Part shown: one piece after another, positions 1-15,000 of the stretch
Layout of the letters: the number at the start of each line of letters is the position of its first letter
Position numbering within the stretch: position 1 is the first letter of the stretch
Assembly (NCBI RefSeq): GCF_048771995.1
Contig: NC_133026.1
Span: 13,418,001 to 13,482,000, forward strand
Length of the DNA: 64,000 nucleotides
Source: Taeniopygia guttata
Taxonomy: Eukaryota > Chordata > Aves > Passeriformes > Estrildidae
Direction: 5' to 3'
Translations under genes and position numbers: made by a program
Notes under the pieces: generated by a model
Database searches by the model: none
What the model was told of the DNA's origin: nothing
Seen by the model: only the letters and a program-made list of their open reading frames with translations

Positions 1-3000
1 TGTCACTGTGCCCACATTCAGAAATACAGGCTGGTGTCTCGCCACTCCAAGTGCATTTCCACATAAAGCAGCAGAACGTCACCACCTGACCTGCTCCATC
101 ACCTGTTTCCAGCGGGATTTATCAACACCTTAACTACTGCCTGCTTTGTCAACATCACTTGTGCCCCATTTAGGCACACATAGCAACAAAAGGAACTAAG
201 CCACTGTCCTATTAACCCCAAATTTAAATTTATGCATTTCTCTAATGTCCCTGTTACACTGAGCACTACAAATGCTTTCTCTCTAACACACTTTTACTTA
301 ACTTATACACCAATTTTAATTTTTTTTTCTGCCCTATTAGGTTCAAAGGCAGACAGAAAGGAACATAAAGTATTGTGAAAGACTTTAAAAAATTAATCAT
401 TTTTAAAATACCAAGTTTTTTTTCTTCACGTAAATGTATCATTAAAAATTACATCATTATTCAGTTATCATTCATTATGATACCTACTTGACTTGACAAA
501 TGTAAAATCTTTTGAACGCAGTATCATTACAGACCTAAACAAATTAGACCAGCTGATGCCATCCCAAATGACTTCAGTTGTTTCAAACAGTATTACCATG
601 CTCTCCCACCAAGAGACATCCAGCTATCCATGCCCCAAGAGAGGCTAGCTGCTCTTGCCACAGATTTAACCTAGAGGTTAGCAGCTGGTAGGGGATTTTT
701 GTCACTAAGCCAAACACACAATACCAGTCAGAGGAAGTGCTGGGTTAACCTACAGCAAAGTGAAGCAATTTTACTTGAAGACACAGATCAATAAAAAATT
801 AGCAGCATAATCATCATCATTTCACAGCTGACATTATGAGTCTGAACCTTAGATTGAAGCATTACCTGCAGCTTTGCACCAAGGTGCATGCATTTCACCT
901 TTCCTCAAAACACAGATATTATTTCCACACAAATCAGTAAGAAAATGCATGACTTTAAAGATTCATTATATTCTGCAAACCAGAGCACAGGAGCCTGAGC
1001 TGCAGCTCAACTCTATGTCTGGAAAAAGGCATCTTATGATACTGATTGAAGCTCCGAGGAGCTCTCACACCAGCCCAGCAGGGTAGGACAAGTTTATCCT
1101 TCCTCATTCCCTTACAGAAATTATTTTTAAAAGTGCCAGTGAAAATAGCAAATATCTTTCCAGGCTCTCTTCTCTTCTTTTGCCACCCTACTGAGCTGTG
1201 TGACCCAAAGCTAAAGTAAGTAGGTAATCTGTGAAATACAAAGAGAAAAATATTGACCCTGGTTTCTCAGGAAATTTAGTGCAAGTGCATTATATAACAT
1301 TTGCAAAGGTACATTTCTGACTTAAAGGACAGCAGCTGCTTTTTTAATATGCAAAAATAAAACTTGTAATCTTTTCTGAGGAGGACTCCAGGATATTTGG
1401 CAAACTACAATAACAGGCTTTCAATTTTTCCCCTGCAGATTTGTATTCACATGGCAACCAAATCACCAAGCTACCAAGATACAGTGTCAAAATCATACAT
1501 ACAAATTATCACCTAAAACTGAAAGTCAACTGGTATTACAAACCTCTCTTATCAGTGAATCTCTTCATCTGTCAATGTATGCAAAGGCCCATAAATATAC
1601 AGTTAAAGCCCATGTGCATGTGTATGTACAGCTGTTGTGCTGCCCCTTGCCCAGAAGGCTCAGTCCCATTGAACATTCATTGAATGTTATGAATTTTCAC
1701 TATAGGAGCTACCATTTCCAGTGAGACAAAAAGCAGTATATTGACATTTTGTTATTTGCTGCGAGTTTCCAGAAATCTCAAACATTGCCACCTATCTTCA
1801 TCATGATTTAACATATTAATCTGTATATCTGAATAGCTCTAAACAACCACAGAAAACTCTTAAATTTACTTTTAAGTCAAAACCCTACAGAAATGTTCTG
1901 TCCTTATCCCAAACATTAAATTATTTCCAAGATTACACTGACTCAATACCCAGGACTAGTAACACCCAGTCACAGTGCAGCAACTAGTTTCAGATTCAAT
2001 ATCTTGCAGCTCTCCAGCTCTTGATAAAAGCAATTTCCTATTTGTCTGGGTTTTCTTCCTACTCAGGTGCCATCACATGCAGCAAGAACAATTCTTGAGG
2101 CTGACCAGATCAAGTAATGCAACTATTCTAAATCCAGGTAGATAAAACCTTACAGATCAAACCCAGAACAGGGATACCTGTGCCACTGGTAACATGGGGG
2201 AGAGGCACTGTGAAACGCAACTCCAAGGAAAAGTCACAGAGCAAGGTTAAATTATGTGCAGCATGGGCAAAAACAGTTGAAGGGGTACTGCTATCCTCCA
2301 TTACAGGTAAAGGAGTAAAGGAGTAAAGTCAATGCTCCGTTAAAATCCCAGTGCCATTCTGCACTTAGCCCGTAGCTCTGTAGATCAGACTCCAAGCATC
2401 AGTCTAGGCAGACAGAAAAAGAGCACATACTTAGGGCATCACAGGACTTTTCATAGTTACTTTTCAGATGTTTAACTCAGAGCTAGTCACCCAGTTGTCT
2501 CTCAATAAACAAAGTATGCACTTCTAAAAGTGCATTTGTTTAGCAGCTATTTCACAAAATCCTAAAACAAATGTTTGGGCTAGAACAGACACTTCATACT
2601 CTGGACATACTGACCCCTATCCACTGCCTATACATGGAACCAGTGGTGACAAACTCAGTCTAAACCACAATGCAGTCAGCTAAGGTTGACACAAATTACT
2701 CTTCTCTTGGTTATAAACCAAGAGATTTCTGATTTGATTGTACCACCCAGGACAGGCTGCTGACTGTTCACTATGCATTATGAATGAAGCTGGACTCTTT
2801 GTCCTCACACCCACTCTCTCTTGATGCCCTCCATATATAATCTTTATTTCACCAACAAATCACACTGGATTCCTACAGACAAGCTCTCCTTCACTGCACT
2901 GACTGATGCATTACTTGGACCAGTCCATTCTCAGTACAGCATAAGGCAGGACAGGAATCCTGTTGAAAAACAGCATATGAGCATATAAGAAATCTGGGAA

Positions 3001-4390
3001 AGACAGAATAATTATATTTGATTCTAATCTTGAAAGTTCCAGAATCAGTTTCTCTTCATTCATCTTTTAAGCCTTTTCTCAAAACCATGAGTATACATTA
3101 GGTTGATTGAACATCTGGATCCTTTTTTCAGAAAAACCTGTTGCCCCCAGAAGCCTTCCAGATTCAGGAGGGGACCTACTAAAATGTCAAATAATATCAA
3201 ACAGTTTGATCTCTGCTCTTCCTCAGGCACAGAGATGGACATAGACCTCCCTCATCTTTCTGATACAGTTATTGACAAACATACCAGGAAATTAATTAAA
3301 AAAAAATATATAAAATAATGCACTACACTAACCTAGTCATGCTTCTAACTATTCACATTGACACTGTGTTGCTTATTTATTAACCAGTATCTTATTTACA
3401 GATTATGGGAACTGCTCCAGGTACCAAGACTACTGGAAAGATACATCCAAACGTCAGGCCATATGTAATGTAACATTTTTGAACAAACACTTCCTATTAT
3501 TGCCTGCCAGTGAAATGCTAATTTAATTCACCAAGTTAAATTCTTCTGAGCCTTTTTGTTTGCCTTAAATAGCTCAATGTGTTCAAATGTTCATTGCCAA
3601 ATTCAGACCTGCGCTCAACCTACTAGACACGCTGAAAGCAGCATCAGTGAATTGCTACCACAGAACAGCTAAAACCACCATACATGAGCCTAGAACACTG
3701 CTATAAGAGTTGCTGTGACACAAGAGAATCAGAAAGACAATGTATTAAATCAGAAAAGAGAATGCCTAATGCAGCATGCTAATCAAACTGATTTCATCAA
3801 GTCTCCTTCAAGACAGTCTACTGAGGGAATCTACTGACAGGGAAGAATAACCACATCATTAGTGATTTGTACAGCTGTCAGGAACGCATCTAGCCACACC
3901 ACAGATTAAATGCTTAAGCAATTGCTAAGCAGACATAAAATTTTTCCAATTCAAAGGTCTATGTCTAATCTGCCAGTAAGAAAATTTAATACAGTGAGCC
4001 ATTTTACTCAGGACAGTAGTTCCTCATGTCAATTATTATCAGAGTTTTTTTCATTAAAATGTGTCAGTTCACATCACAGGAGAAGTTTTACTGGCATGTG
4101 TTGTATGTACAGAAGCAGGTATCAAATCCTGACTACCCTTTAAAAGTGAAAAAAATTCCATTTCATATATTCAGGAGTCACCTGAAAAATTAACATGTGA
4201 TATTTACCTGGAGGTCCTACTCTTCTGAAGAACCTATTTTTAACAATGATGTCCTGATACTGAAAGTATCCAGATACAGAGTGGGAAAATTGAGCAGGCT
4301 TTTGCAATGCAAAGTCACATCTCAGATTTTCTTAAGCCCTATCCTTAATGGGATAAAAAACATTTGCATAAGGGAGATCAGGCAGAAATG
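1..4390. other. Intronic unique sequence, no recognised feature
   Basis: AT-rich sequence with scattered short A/T runs and a small AAAGGAGT duplication near 2310-2327. Open frames are all below 85 codons, overlap on both strands and have no recognisable domains. I see no RNA gene or repeat family here. Confidence 0.6.
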
Positions 4391-4602
4391 CAGAATCACA
4401 GAACCAATTTGGTTGAAAAAGATCTCTGAGGTCATCAAATCCAACCTGTGACTGAACACCACCATGTCTAGACCATGGCACTAAGTGCCATGTCCAGTCT
4501 TTCCTTGAATACTCTACCAACTCCCTGGGCAGACCATTACAGTGCATTTCTGCAAAAAAATTCCTTCTAATGTCCAACCTCCTCTGGTGCAGCTTAAGAC
4601 TA
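4391..4602 (-). repeat. CR1 LINE, 3'-end fragment
   Basis: Read on the plus strand this is the reverse complement of a CR1 3' region. It opens with CAGAATCACAGAACC, the degenerate terminal ATTCTATGATT-type repeat in reverse. It then runs through GATCTCTGAGGTCATCAAATCC and the block CCAACCTCCTCTGGTGCAGC typical of the CR1 3' end. Like most avian CR1 copies it is 5'-truncated and has no ORF2 coding capacity. Divergence from the remembered consensus suggests an old copy. Confidence 0.88.
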
Positions 4603-7600
4603 ACAAAAGGCATTAACAAGGCCACTTGCTTCTAAAACTAAGCAAACACTGAGTGCTCAGAAAGGCCAGGCACAAACTGCAAATATTATGGGAACGGAAG
4701 CACAGGATGAAATGGTCACTTTTCAACAATTGTTCTCTGTCATTTTTCAATATATTCAAAACCATGAAATTATTTTAATAAGATGGCAAAGTCTGCAGAT
4801 GACAGGCCATACCAAAACAAATGGCATCAACCATGAAATATCTTAGCTACTGGTTGACAAAATGGAGATGGAGATAAATGCAAAAATTGGGACAGACAGG
4901 AAAAAACATTTAAAATTCCTCTTCAATATCATGAGCTTTGAATATTCCTTCTCAGGAAACATGTTGTAGGAATTGGGAAAAAATGCAATCAGGTATGGGC
5001 ATACTCAAATCAAACAAAAGGAGGAGGATCCTCAGCAACATTAATGCTGTGTAACAACTTTCCACACATCACTGAAGTTCTTACTGTACCAATGGTTCAA
5101 AAGGCATTAAAGAGGTTCCTAGAAGACAAATTCACTAATATTTGGAAAGTGCTTAGTAATACCTCAGGGAATTCCCAGGGTGGAGTCTTAGGGCAAATAT
5201 TGTTATGTTCCTGTTTTATTATTCTGCCACTGGCTCCAGGGCAGACAGGTGAGAAGGCCAGGCAGAACTTCAGGCACCAGTCACATGAAAATCCTGGTAC
5301 ACTGCAGTCTGATAAACCAGTAAAATAAACATCTTAAATTAAATCAAATAGGTCTTTATTGTTGAGAGCTACCAAAACATCTGAATTACCTAAACACAAA
5401 GCTGGGAATTTACTAGGAAAGCATGCACTTTTTAAGCAAGGAGCAAAACTGTCACTGCCTTGCAGTTTAACATTAACTAACTTGTCTCCACTGAATCAGA
5501 CTGCTTGTCCAGCCAGCATCAGATTTATGGCAGCATATGGACTTCCACCCTCAGAAAGCACCTTTGTGCTCTTCATCCTCAAAGCATTTGTCCTTCTGGT
5601 AGTCCTGGAAATCATCAGGAAAGGGAAGTACTGCATGTCTTGTACATCAGCTGCAGGAATCAAAACAGTAGTCAGAAGTGAAGCAAGTCCAAAACAAATG
5701 TTCACTAAGGGCTCAATTATTGATCTGCTACAGGCCATGTTACTGCCCCAGTTACCTCTGAGGTCAGTGCACTGCCATGCTGCAGTTTTTCTGCTTGGAA
5801 CAATGCTCATCTCTCACTAAATACATGTTCATCCACTGCAAGTTGCCTAAGGATCTGGACAAGCCCAGGAGGAATTAATCATGAACCTTCTTTTTCCTAC
5901 TGGTATAGATCTACCCTGAAGCCACAGATTAAACATTTGTAAAACAATGACTAGATTTCTTAAATTCTGCAGAAAAAAATGACTTTTGGGTAGAGAAAGG
6001 AAGGGAGGCTTTAGGTTTTGTGTTTTTAGTATTTTGAGTTGATTTCTTTTTTCTTCTTGAAAATTGAGTAAATGCAGAGCATTTGTAGGCCCTTCCAACC
6101 TATGAAAGAAACACAAGATTTCAGTTTCCATCTGGGTTATTATCATGTGAAAGCCTACCCAGCAATGAGTAGAGCAGGTGCCAAATCACAAGCTAACTCG
6201 AGTTAGTATCTAAAAGCTCTTGCTGAACACTTTTACTGACACTTATTACACATGTTATTCAATGTACAGCTTACAATGCATCTATACAACAAAGTGAAAT
6301 TTCAACAAAGCTTTGGCTGTATGGAGTGACTGGATCCTGACTTCACCAGGTGCCTGACACACCTAAAGAACAGCACTGCTCAGTGAGACACAGATAAATT
6401 TTGAGACACAGTAAATGCAGATCAAAACTGCTACTGTTTTTTAAACATCCCAAGACCCTGGTGAAATAATTTTTGTCAAAGTTTTTCAAAATATCACAAG
6501 TTCATGTTTCTAAAAATTAAATACAGAAAAATGCTCAATGTAAGGTTTGCATTATGACTCACATTTTTAAAAAGAATTTCCCATACTTTGTAAATCATGA
6601 TCATTGCCGGCTAGAGAGGCAAATTAGAAATGGAACATAACAAAACAAATAAACAAATCCTCAAACCATGATGTTTAAATGTTCCCTCACTGCCTTATGG
6701 CGGTGTATTATGATTTGTATGACACAAGTGGGCTCTGAGAACTTACAGAAGAAAACTCTCTTGTCTAGAAGGCAACAGAGACGTCTTTCTCTGCCTGCCC
6801 CTCATTCACATCTGAGTTGTGAAGAAAAATGGCATGACTGACCAGCTTTACCTACTGCCTGTGACCAGTCTGGATCCAATCTGTACTTCATCCTTGCCAT
6901 CCCCTCAAATAATTCCCTGCTACTTTTGCTGGAATTATGCTGCAAAATTTGATGCCTCACAGCCTCCTTACACAAAATGAGAATTTCAATTTGCTGTTTC
7001 TCCTTTGTCCTAGCAACATGAAACACACACACAATTTGATTATATAATCTCCAGATATGTGGGAGGGATTTGGAGGCTTGCCTGAAAACCTGCCACTTCT
7101 TATTCTTTCAAAAGCTCAACAGCATGTTTCTCCAAAGTACACAACCATGTAGGTGAAATCACAATTGATTTCTTTCACTCTATATAATCAAAAAAGCTAC
7201 CAAGAAACCAAAAGCCACAAAGGCAAGAGGGTAAAATAAAATAAAAAATTTAAAAAAGAGCTTGGTCCTGCCATAAATAAGAACAAATTTAAAAAGTCAA
7301 TGGATTTACACTAATTTACACTATCCCATAACTTCAGCGGTTTTAGTCCAAATACCAGCAGATCAGCCACTGTAAAATACAGTCACCAGAATTGACATTG
7401 ACGTCACTGTTGCTGGCAGCTTTTTCTAAAATCTGTGGACCAGCTGAACCTTAGCCTTTTTCCAGTAAGCACTCAGGCATGTACCACACCAGCAGTCTCA
7501 GTGACAGAAGCGTTGGACAGGCCTTCTGCTCCCTTTATCCATCACTCTTTCATGTGCCCTGCTCTTCAGGCAAATGGCAATTTTTCAGTTGTCAATAAAG

Positions 7601-10600
7601 CCAGTCTGTTTTCATTGATAGGCTAAGATTTTGAAAAATACCACAGAAAAAGTTATAACATTCACTTTTGCAGTCTAAAGAAAAGTTCCAATTATTCTGT
7701 TTGAAGACTCATAGAACTGAAGAAAAGCATAGAAAAGAGACAAGGTTCAACTCAACATATTTTTACAGCACAAGCACTAGCAAGCTGAATCCAGCTGAAA
7801 TGTGTCAGCTTTTGAAAAATCATTAGCATCATCTTTGTTTTCTCTTTCTCAGGCTTTAAAACTTGATGCTGTCTCCAATCTGTATGACTTCAAAAGCAGA
7901 AAGCTATTTGTCCTCATATGATTATATCTGCATACTGAAAAACACTTCATGAACGATTTCATTTTGACCTTTTTTTACCTTACATTTCTTTAAGATATGC
8001 AAATGAAACTTCCACAACTGGTCACCAATTTGCTCCCATATAAATATGTTGAAAATAGCTGATATTCCTGCAATCTTTTTGAGATCTTAGTTACTTTTCA
8101 CCAACAATGACAAGAGATGCCACAAGTTATTCTGATCAACTGAATATGATAACGTATTCTGAAAGTTCACAGTACTTCAGTTCTTCAAAATACCAGGATG
8201 AATGAAGAGCCAGGAGGAATTTTTGAGACATCCATCTCAAAAGCCTGCCACGTGCCTGATGATTTAGGCACACACACGGTGTTCCAGGTCCACAGCCCAT
8301 CCGCTACCAGTATTTCCATAGTGTCTTTTCTTCAGCACAGCAACAGGAAGGTTGTCACTGCAGTTGAGGCAAAGGCTGGGAGTCCTGAGATTCAGGGCAA
8401 GCATTCAACTCTGTCATGGATTCCTAATGGTTCACTGCTGACACTTTCAAGGCTTTCAGAAGAACAGCTGTTTCTTGCTCTAAGAATGCCATTTAGCTTC
8501 TCAAGGTTCATGCAGCAGTCAGCAAGGGACTGTCTGCATTAAAGCAACACAAGGTAATTTCAAATCAATAGCCATGTGCGATGATTCAGAGGAAGAGCTT
8601 ACACAGAGCTTATGACAACTTTCAGATTTTCAGAAGTTGATACTAAACTGCCATATCCTGGCATGCTCTGCTCTAGCCTTCCTAGAGCAAACTTTAGTAT
8701 GTACCCATCAAACTAAGAGGACTGACTAAAACATCCAAACTTGAACCAAATATTCGAAGAACTAATGAGAATGGTTGAAAATCTTTTCTTAGCTAAGAAA
8801 ACGAGTCTGGGGATGGATGATATCAAATGAGCCAAGAGGACAGAGCTGGAACAGGTAGGCTGTGGCCAAGCTGGAGATGGGGAAGGGAAGAATATCAGTG
8901 CACTTACAAAAGAATTGTGCATCTTCCTCCTGAGGCAAAGCAGAGTTCCAGAAGTGGAAACAGACCGGAAGGTAGAGACTTTTGCCTAATCTGTGTGTAA
9001 TTTATACTAGTAACTAAAAAGCAATTAAGTCTTAAAATAGCTCAAAAGTTTAGGGTGACACATAACACACTCCTATACACACATGGGGTGTCTCATAAAA
9101 TCTATATGGATGGAGATCTGGGAAACTGTTGTATTTAGGTTCCAATTATCCTGGTAGGTAGCACAGATCTGAGAGCTGAAGGCAGTTGGGGTGTTACCCT
9201 GTATGTTTTGTGACAGGGTAAGAACAGGTCTAAAACCAGGAAATCTTTCAGATGTGCCAAGAAAGAAACAATGCAAACGCTTCCTGAGATACAGAAAGCA
9301 TAGCAGAGGTCCCAGCACTGCTGAAATCCTGAGACTGAGGAGTGTTCAAGTCAATTAGTGTAAGTTCCACCAATCTGACCAGTCAGATCAACTCTGGAAA
9401 AGATAGCACACTGCAAATCAAAATTCCCGCATTTCTGCCATTGGGTGAATCCATCATTCCTAATTTTCCACTTACTGACACTGCAAAAGGCAAGCAAAGA
9501 GCTACTCTTGAGCTTTAGGACACCATACAGGCAATCCATGTTGGCCTACTCCTTTTTTTTTTAAACCTGAAAACAGCAGAAAATTATTATGTATTTCCCA
9601 GAAAATTGGATAGGATTGCACCTTTTTCTTCTGGTAAGCCGTAAGCTTGTTTTCTCACTTTTTGTTCCAAGTTGGTCACATTGGTGTCAGAAGAATCATA
9701 TTTTTACAGAGGGCATCCTTTTCAAAACACAGCTTTGTTCACTTCTGACCCCAAGATGACTGAAATAAAGAGAAGTTGGTCTCCAAATAGCTGTAAGAAA
9801 TTTCTGTTTAAATGCTTTTTCCACAAGAATTTTTTTCATATTATTTTTAACTGTCATAAGAAAAATCTCTCTGCCCTCTCTCCCACTTCTCATCACTAGA
9901 AAAATTTCATAGCCATTCTGTAATGAATTAGTATGGCTGCAACTGTCATAAAGTAACACACATACAATCAAGTGGAAAATTGTTCCCTTCAGACCCCCAC
10001 TGAAACCAATAAGCAATAAAAAAATAAAATTACTAGAACAGAAGCTTTCAAAATATGTTTATTTGCCTCCCTTTCTTTTACCAACATCATTTTTACTTTA
10101 TTGGATTTCTCAAAGAAAAAAGAAAATTAACAGCACCAAGAGCATTTTTAAAGCCACCTTCATATTGCCTGAGATGAAAAAAAAGCACACGAATGCAAGT
10201 TTTGCCAGCTATGTATAACCTCTGCATTATCACAAATTTTCACCATTTACAGGCAGATGGTTGATTCAGTGCTAATTTTCCTTATGGCATATGCTTTTCT
10301 GTTGAACCAAACTCTCAACAGAAGTTTTTAAAACTTACAAATTAACACATGAGCAAATGCATTGCAGAGGCCATAAGGCAGTTAGTACTTCAATTTATGT
10401 ATATGACATCTCACAGCAATCCAGGCTGCCCTAGTCTCTAGTGTATTCACAGAATCTAACCCCTGTTTCTCATTGGCTCACTTAATTTCTAAATTTCTCA
10501 TTTCCATATTGACAACTCCCAAGCTTCATTTATCTTCTGTTCATAAAGGGAAGAGTAGTAAAGGCCTAAGAAATGATCGAGCAGTGCAAAGAGCATGGAA

Positions 10601-12490
10601 TTTCACCATGGTCAGTTATCTCAAGCCTTTTTTATTTGTAGGCAGATGAAGATTCATACAGTTTGATGAAACTTAAATTAAAAAAGGAACCTATTGTGCC
10701 ATTAGTATTTGACTTCTACTCAGACCTAAAGCAGAGGTTGAAGAAATCTCTTGCTATGGAATACCTTCCTTCTAGTTCACTCCAATATCTTCTGCAAATA
10801 TTTACATTCTCAACACCACAGATGCAGCCTGGTGTCCACCCAGCTGTTATCTTCCATCTGAAGGTCTGCTCTGTTCTCTTGAGGAGAGTATTAGTCTCTT
10901 AATTGAGACATTTGTATATACACATCATTTTGGGAACTAAAAATATTATTACACTGTTGGAAAAATTTACTCTTCTGCTCTCAGAAGCTTGAATTGAACT
11001 TTGCAACATGGTCTGGATGAATTACCCTTCAAACTGGATCTCATTACTTCCTTGGTCTTCAGTAAGCCAAACAAAAAATTTAAAGAGAATTATCTTACCT
11101 AGGTCATCAAAAGTAACCCCTTCAACAACAGATATGACAGTTTCCCCATCTCCAAGTATAACTGTCTAATTACTAGCAGGTGATGATCATCTATCACTTA
11201 TTTGACTGCTCCCCCTCTCTTATGCATGTTCCATTCCCTCTAAGCATATGCTCTAGTACATCCTTTCACAATAATTTCCAACACTGCCAGACTTCCAATG
11301 TTCTTCTGATCACATCTTACTGGCTAATAAAATGTTTGGATAATGTCTCTCTCAATAGTCTCCGGACCACAGTAGGCTAAAAAATCTTAGCCAGAAGTTA
11401 CCACTCTCCAAAAAGTGGAGTATGTGCACTTCAAAAGGCCCCAGGCCTCAACTTCAGGCATCAATGTACAGAGTAAAACCTTGAGAAAAATAAACCAGTT
11501 ACCAAGCTGGTATAAAACACATTTTCAGGGTGGCCAGAGGGTAGCACACAACAGTAGATGACTATTTGGAACAAGTGCAGTGCACTTTACACTAGCAGCT
11601 ACATCCCAGCAAATAGAGCCTGACACACACCACATTGAAAGTGAGCTATGTGTTAGCACAGTTTCAAGTGCATACTTTTATCAAGTACAACTATCATTAC
11701 TGACACCTTTGAAAGGCAGCACAAAATGCCACTAGAAGCTACCCTTGTTATGTATCACACAGCTTATCATTTTGAAGCAGTTTGCATATTGTTAGTGGTG
11801 CCATATTTGGGGACCATCATAATGTAAATAAAAAAGGTATCATTTAGCATCTTCTAACAGAAATATAAAGATTGACTTGTATATACAGTTTAATCTTTAA
11901 TTGAATACCATTGCTTATCTAACCCATAGATCTTTCTTCTCTGGTTAATAAAAAACATTCCTATATAAAACAGATTCAGCCTATTCCTACTACTGCTGCT
12001 GGAATGGACAGGTTGCTGCCAAACTGCTCCAAAATCAAGTTTCTACTAATAGTTGAAAATATAAAGTAAGGCCTTCCATTTAGGATCATATTTCTTGTAC
12101 TGCACCTTTGAATTTATAATATATTACAGCTGGTACTACACAGTTAAATTCTCTGTTATGCATCAAATGAATGGATGTTCTACCATCATCCTGCCATACT
12201 ACAACACTGGCTGGAGAAGAGCTGTTGGTTTTAAGCTACAATGACCAATGGCATGAATTATTATGTCAGCAGACTGGCAAACAGATATAATTTGAAACCC
12301 CAAAATATATAATGCTTATTTCACAAGCAAATTTATGCTTATTATTTCAAATGGAAATGTCACCAACCATTAGTGAAAGTGAATATGAATCTCACACTCT
12401 CTCCATTTCCAGCTTTGATACCTTGATCTGTTTTAATTTTTTCCCTTGCCAAAATGTTTTAGACACTTTAGGTGTTTGTGAAAGATGTCC
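4603..12490. other. Intronic unique sequence, no recognised gene
   Basis: AT-rich sequence. Noted: a perfect 14-bp palindrome CTAACTCGAGTTAG at 6193-6206, and a region of relatively balanced composition at 5359-5820 with open frames on both strands (about 150 codons on plus from a TTG, 104 on minus). Neither frame shows a recognisable protein. Other open frames are short and AT-biased. Confidence 0.55.
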
Positions 12491-12491
12491 C

Positions 12492-12514
12492 TTTTTTTTT
12501 TTTTTTTTTTTTTT
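12492..12514. repeat. Homopolymer T run (23 nt)
   Basis: Uninterrupted T run on the plus strand, hence A in the CCNY pre-mRNA. No retroposed gene body was recognised beside it. Likely length-variable. Confidence 0.9.
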
Positions 12515-14614
12515 AATGGGATTGTCCTTGGAGGTAATTCAGGAAGACTTTTAATTAAAAATAACATAGCCCTCCTGTAGGTGTTCTCTTTTTCATCTTG
12601 CTTGAATTCCCACAAGTCAAGCTTTCCCCAAAGACAGCTCGAGCGGAAAATTATGACAGATACCTGCAATGTACAGAAACAGCAGGAGAAACAAAATCAA
12701 CAGGGAGCAGAGACTAACAGAAGCATCTGAAGGAAATGGGAAAAAGGAGGTAGAATTTTGAGGTAGCTCAGCAACTGGGGTAGTCAGCCACTCAGGAAAG
12801 GAGTAAACTTGAAAGTTCATAATCATTCCCCTCTCATCCTTCTTTATCTTTTTCCTTGATCTTTTTTTATATGACATGGTGATACATACCTATAACAGAG
12901 CTGATTTGACCTAATTATTTTAAATGTTAAAAGAAACAAAGTGTTGAAGATGCTAATAAATAAAATATTTTGAAAGAGGAAAAAATAGTAAAAATTAACA
13001 CTCTAATGGACATTGCACAAAAACCCTGCAATATGATTTCACTTTCTTAAAGTGGTTGTTTGTTTTTAAGGAAAAGAGAGAACAAAAATCTCTTGGCCAT
13101 TAGGAAAAAAATTTACACTACTTAAGTATTTTATCACTCACTCATTCTACATTTATACAGATTTGGTTGATTAGCTGGAAAATCAAAAGCCTAAAAGAAC
13201 ATCAGGGAAAACAGTTACAAAACAGATTTCAGAAAAAATAACAAATCAGACATTCAAAAATATGCAGGGTCTTATTTACCACAATCATCCCTTCTGGAGC
13301 TTGAAGGTGTATAAATAGAAACCTTGCACCAAGAGGTTTATTATATTTCATCAGGAAGCCTGACACTTTAGACAATGAAGGACTTCACATGAACACATTC
13401 ATCATGAATAATTAATAAACAGTCAGCTGGTTTGGCTCCTTTAAAAGCAGCTTGGTTCTTTTGTTTCTTTTAGCTGCTACCTTCCTACTTTCAACTGTAA
13501 GGCAGACAGCAACACTTTTTCCTTCCTGCCAAACCAGGAAAATACTTCTTAAATACACAGGCTGAAACAACTTTCTAGATTGCACAGAGATAAGAACACG
13601 GCTATTATCGCCATAATTTTGAACTCCATAAGAAACACAAAAGTTTAACAGCTTGACTTAAGAATATTTTTAATAAAACTCACAATTTTTAACCTTTTTT
13701 GTTTTCCTTATTCCTAAAATATTGTAAGGCAATGTAAATTGTTTATTCAGAATCATTATAATACCTTCAGACGCTTAGCATGAAGCAGGGAAAACAATGT
13801 TTTTGTATTCCATAGTAAAACAAATAAATACTACTTGTAGAGCACACCAGACTCAATCAAACCATCTGCATTTCTCACAAATTACACCTGTTTTATTTTA
13901 TATTATACTTGCAAAAGAAAGTAAAGTTCTGTTCTGAAATAAGAGATACAGTTGATAGGTCAAAGGAAATTACTCCATTTTTTCCTACACTTTCATAGAG
14001 AGAACCTGTATCCTTTTTGCCTTTAGAAGCAGAAATATCTACAGTATTATCTGAGAGTTCTCCAGATATATTTTATGTTCTTTGTAAGTATATGAAACCA
14101 ATTTCAATTTCCCTTGTTAAAAAAAGAACCAAAAAAGCAAGCTTGTCTGTCATTTCATACAGCCCATGAGGGTTCATTTTACAATCACATTTAATATTTG
14201 CTTCTGTAACAAAATTTATAACACCATTTATCCTCCTAATGTATGACATAGTTACTACACGGACATATTTTCTACTGAATTAAATGAATGCAGTACACAA
14301 CTCAGGTAGATATAATACCTTGAACACTAGTAACATTTAGCTTAGGAATGTTATGCTGGAAATGCCAACACCTCAGTACAGGACATTAATCCAGGAGAGC
14401 ACTTCCACTGACTTGTCAGATATTCTACCACAGAGTCCATTTAGTTATTTCTGCTCTGAGCCCCAAAGTACTAAGTGGACACTGCAAAAGAGAAGTTCCC
14501 AAGCTGGCAGAATGATGATATGATGAAGTACAGCAAATTATGCTCACAAATGTGGCAATCGGAGTGCCAGTGATACACTACTGAAGACACAAGACAACCC
14601 CAAGAATCAAAGTG
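12515..14614. other. Intronic unique sequence, no recognised feature
   Basis: AT-rich, with many short A and T runs. No credible coding frame, RNA gene or interspersed repeat was recognised. Confidence 0.55.
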
Positions 14615-14850
14615 TGTCTGAGAACGCTGTCCAAACACTCCTTGAACTCTGGCTGGCTCAGTGCTGTGATCGCTTCCCTGGGGAGCCTGTTCTAGCCCAA
14701 CCACCCTCTTCAAAAGGGTGAAGAACCTTTTCCTAAAAACAGTCTTAAACCTTCCCTGACACAGCTGCGTGCCATTCCTTCAGGTCCTGCCACTGGTCAC
14801 CAGAGAGAGATCCACATGAACTACCTCTTTGAGGCTGTCCTCATGTGGCC
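14615..14850 (-). repeat. CR1 LINE fragment
   Basis: The plus strand reads as an antisense CR1: CCAAACACTCCTTGAACTC, then TTCCCTGGGGAGCCTGTTC, GGTGAAGAACCTTTTCCTAA and CCTTCCCTGACACAGCTG, then GGTCCTGCCACTGGTCACCAG. This is the order of blocks in the CR1 3' region. Its terminal microsatellite side is not obvious, and the wording differs from the copies at 4.4 and 15.0 kb, so it probably belongs to another CR1 subfamily. Confidence 0.85.
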
Positions 14851-15000
14851 CTTCTGTGCTTGCATGTCAGAACACATGGCACAACAGCCTCCACTCTCTG
14901 AAAGTAGCCAAGAAAACCTAATGTCATTAGAAATAATTTGCATGTGAAAATACAATTTTCATGCACTTTACACTGAAAGGTGTTAAGTACACATTAAAGA

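Noticed and set aside
6193..6206. 14-bp perfect palindrome CTAACTCGAGTTAG
   Set aside because: Palindromes of this length are expected a few times by chance at this window size; no associated element.
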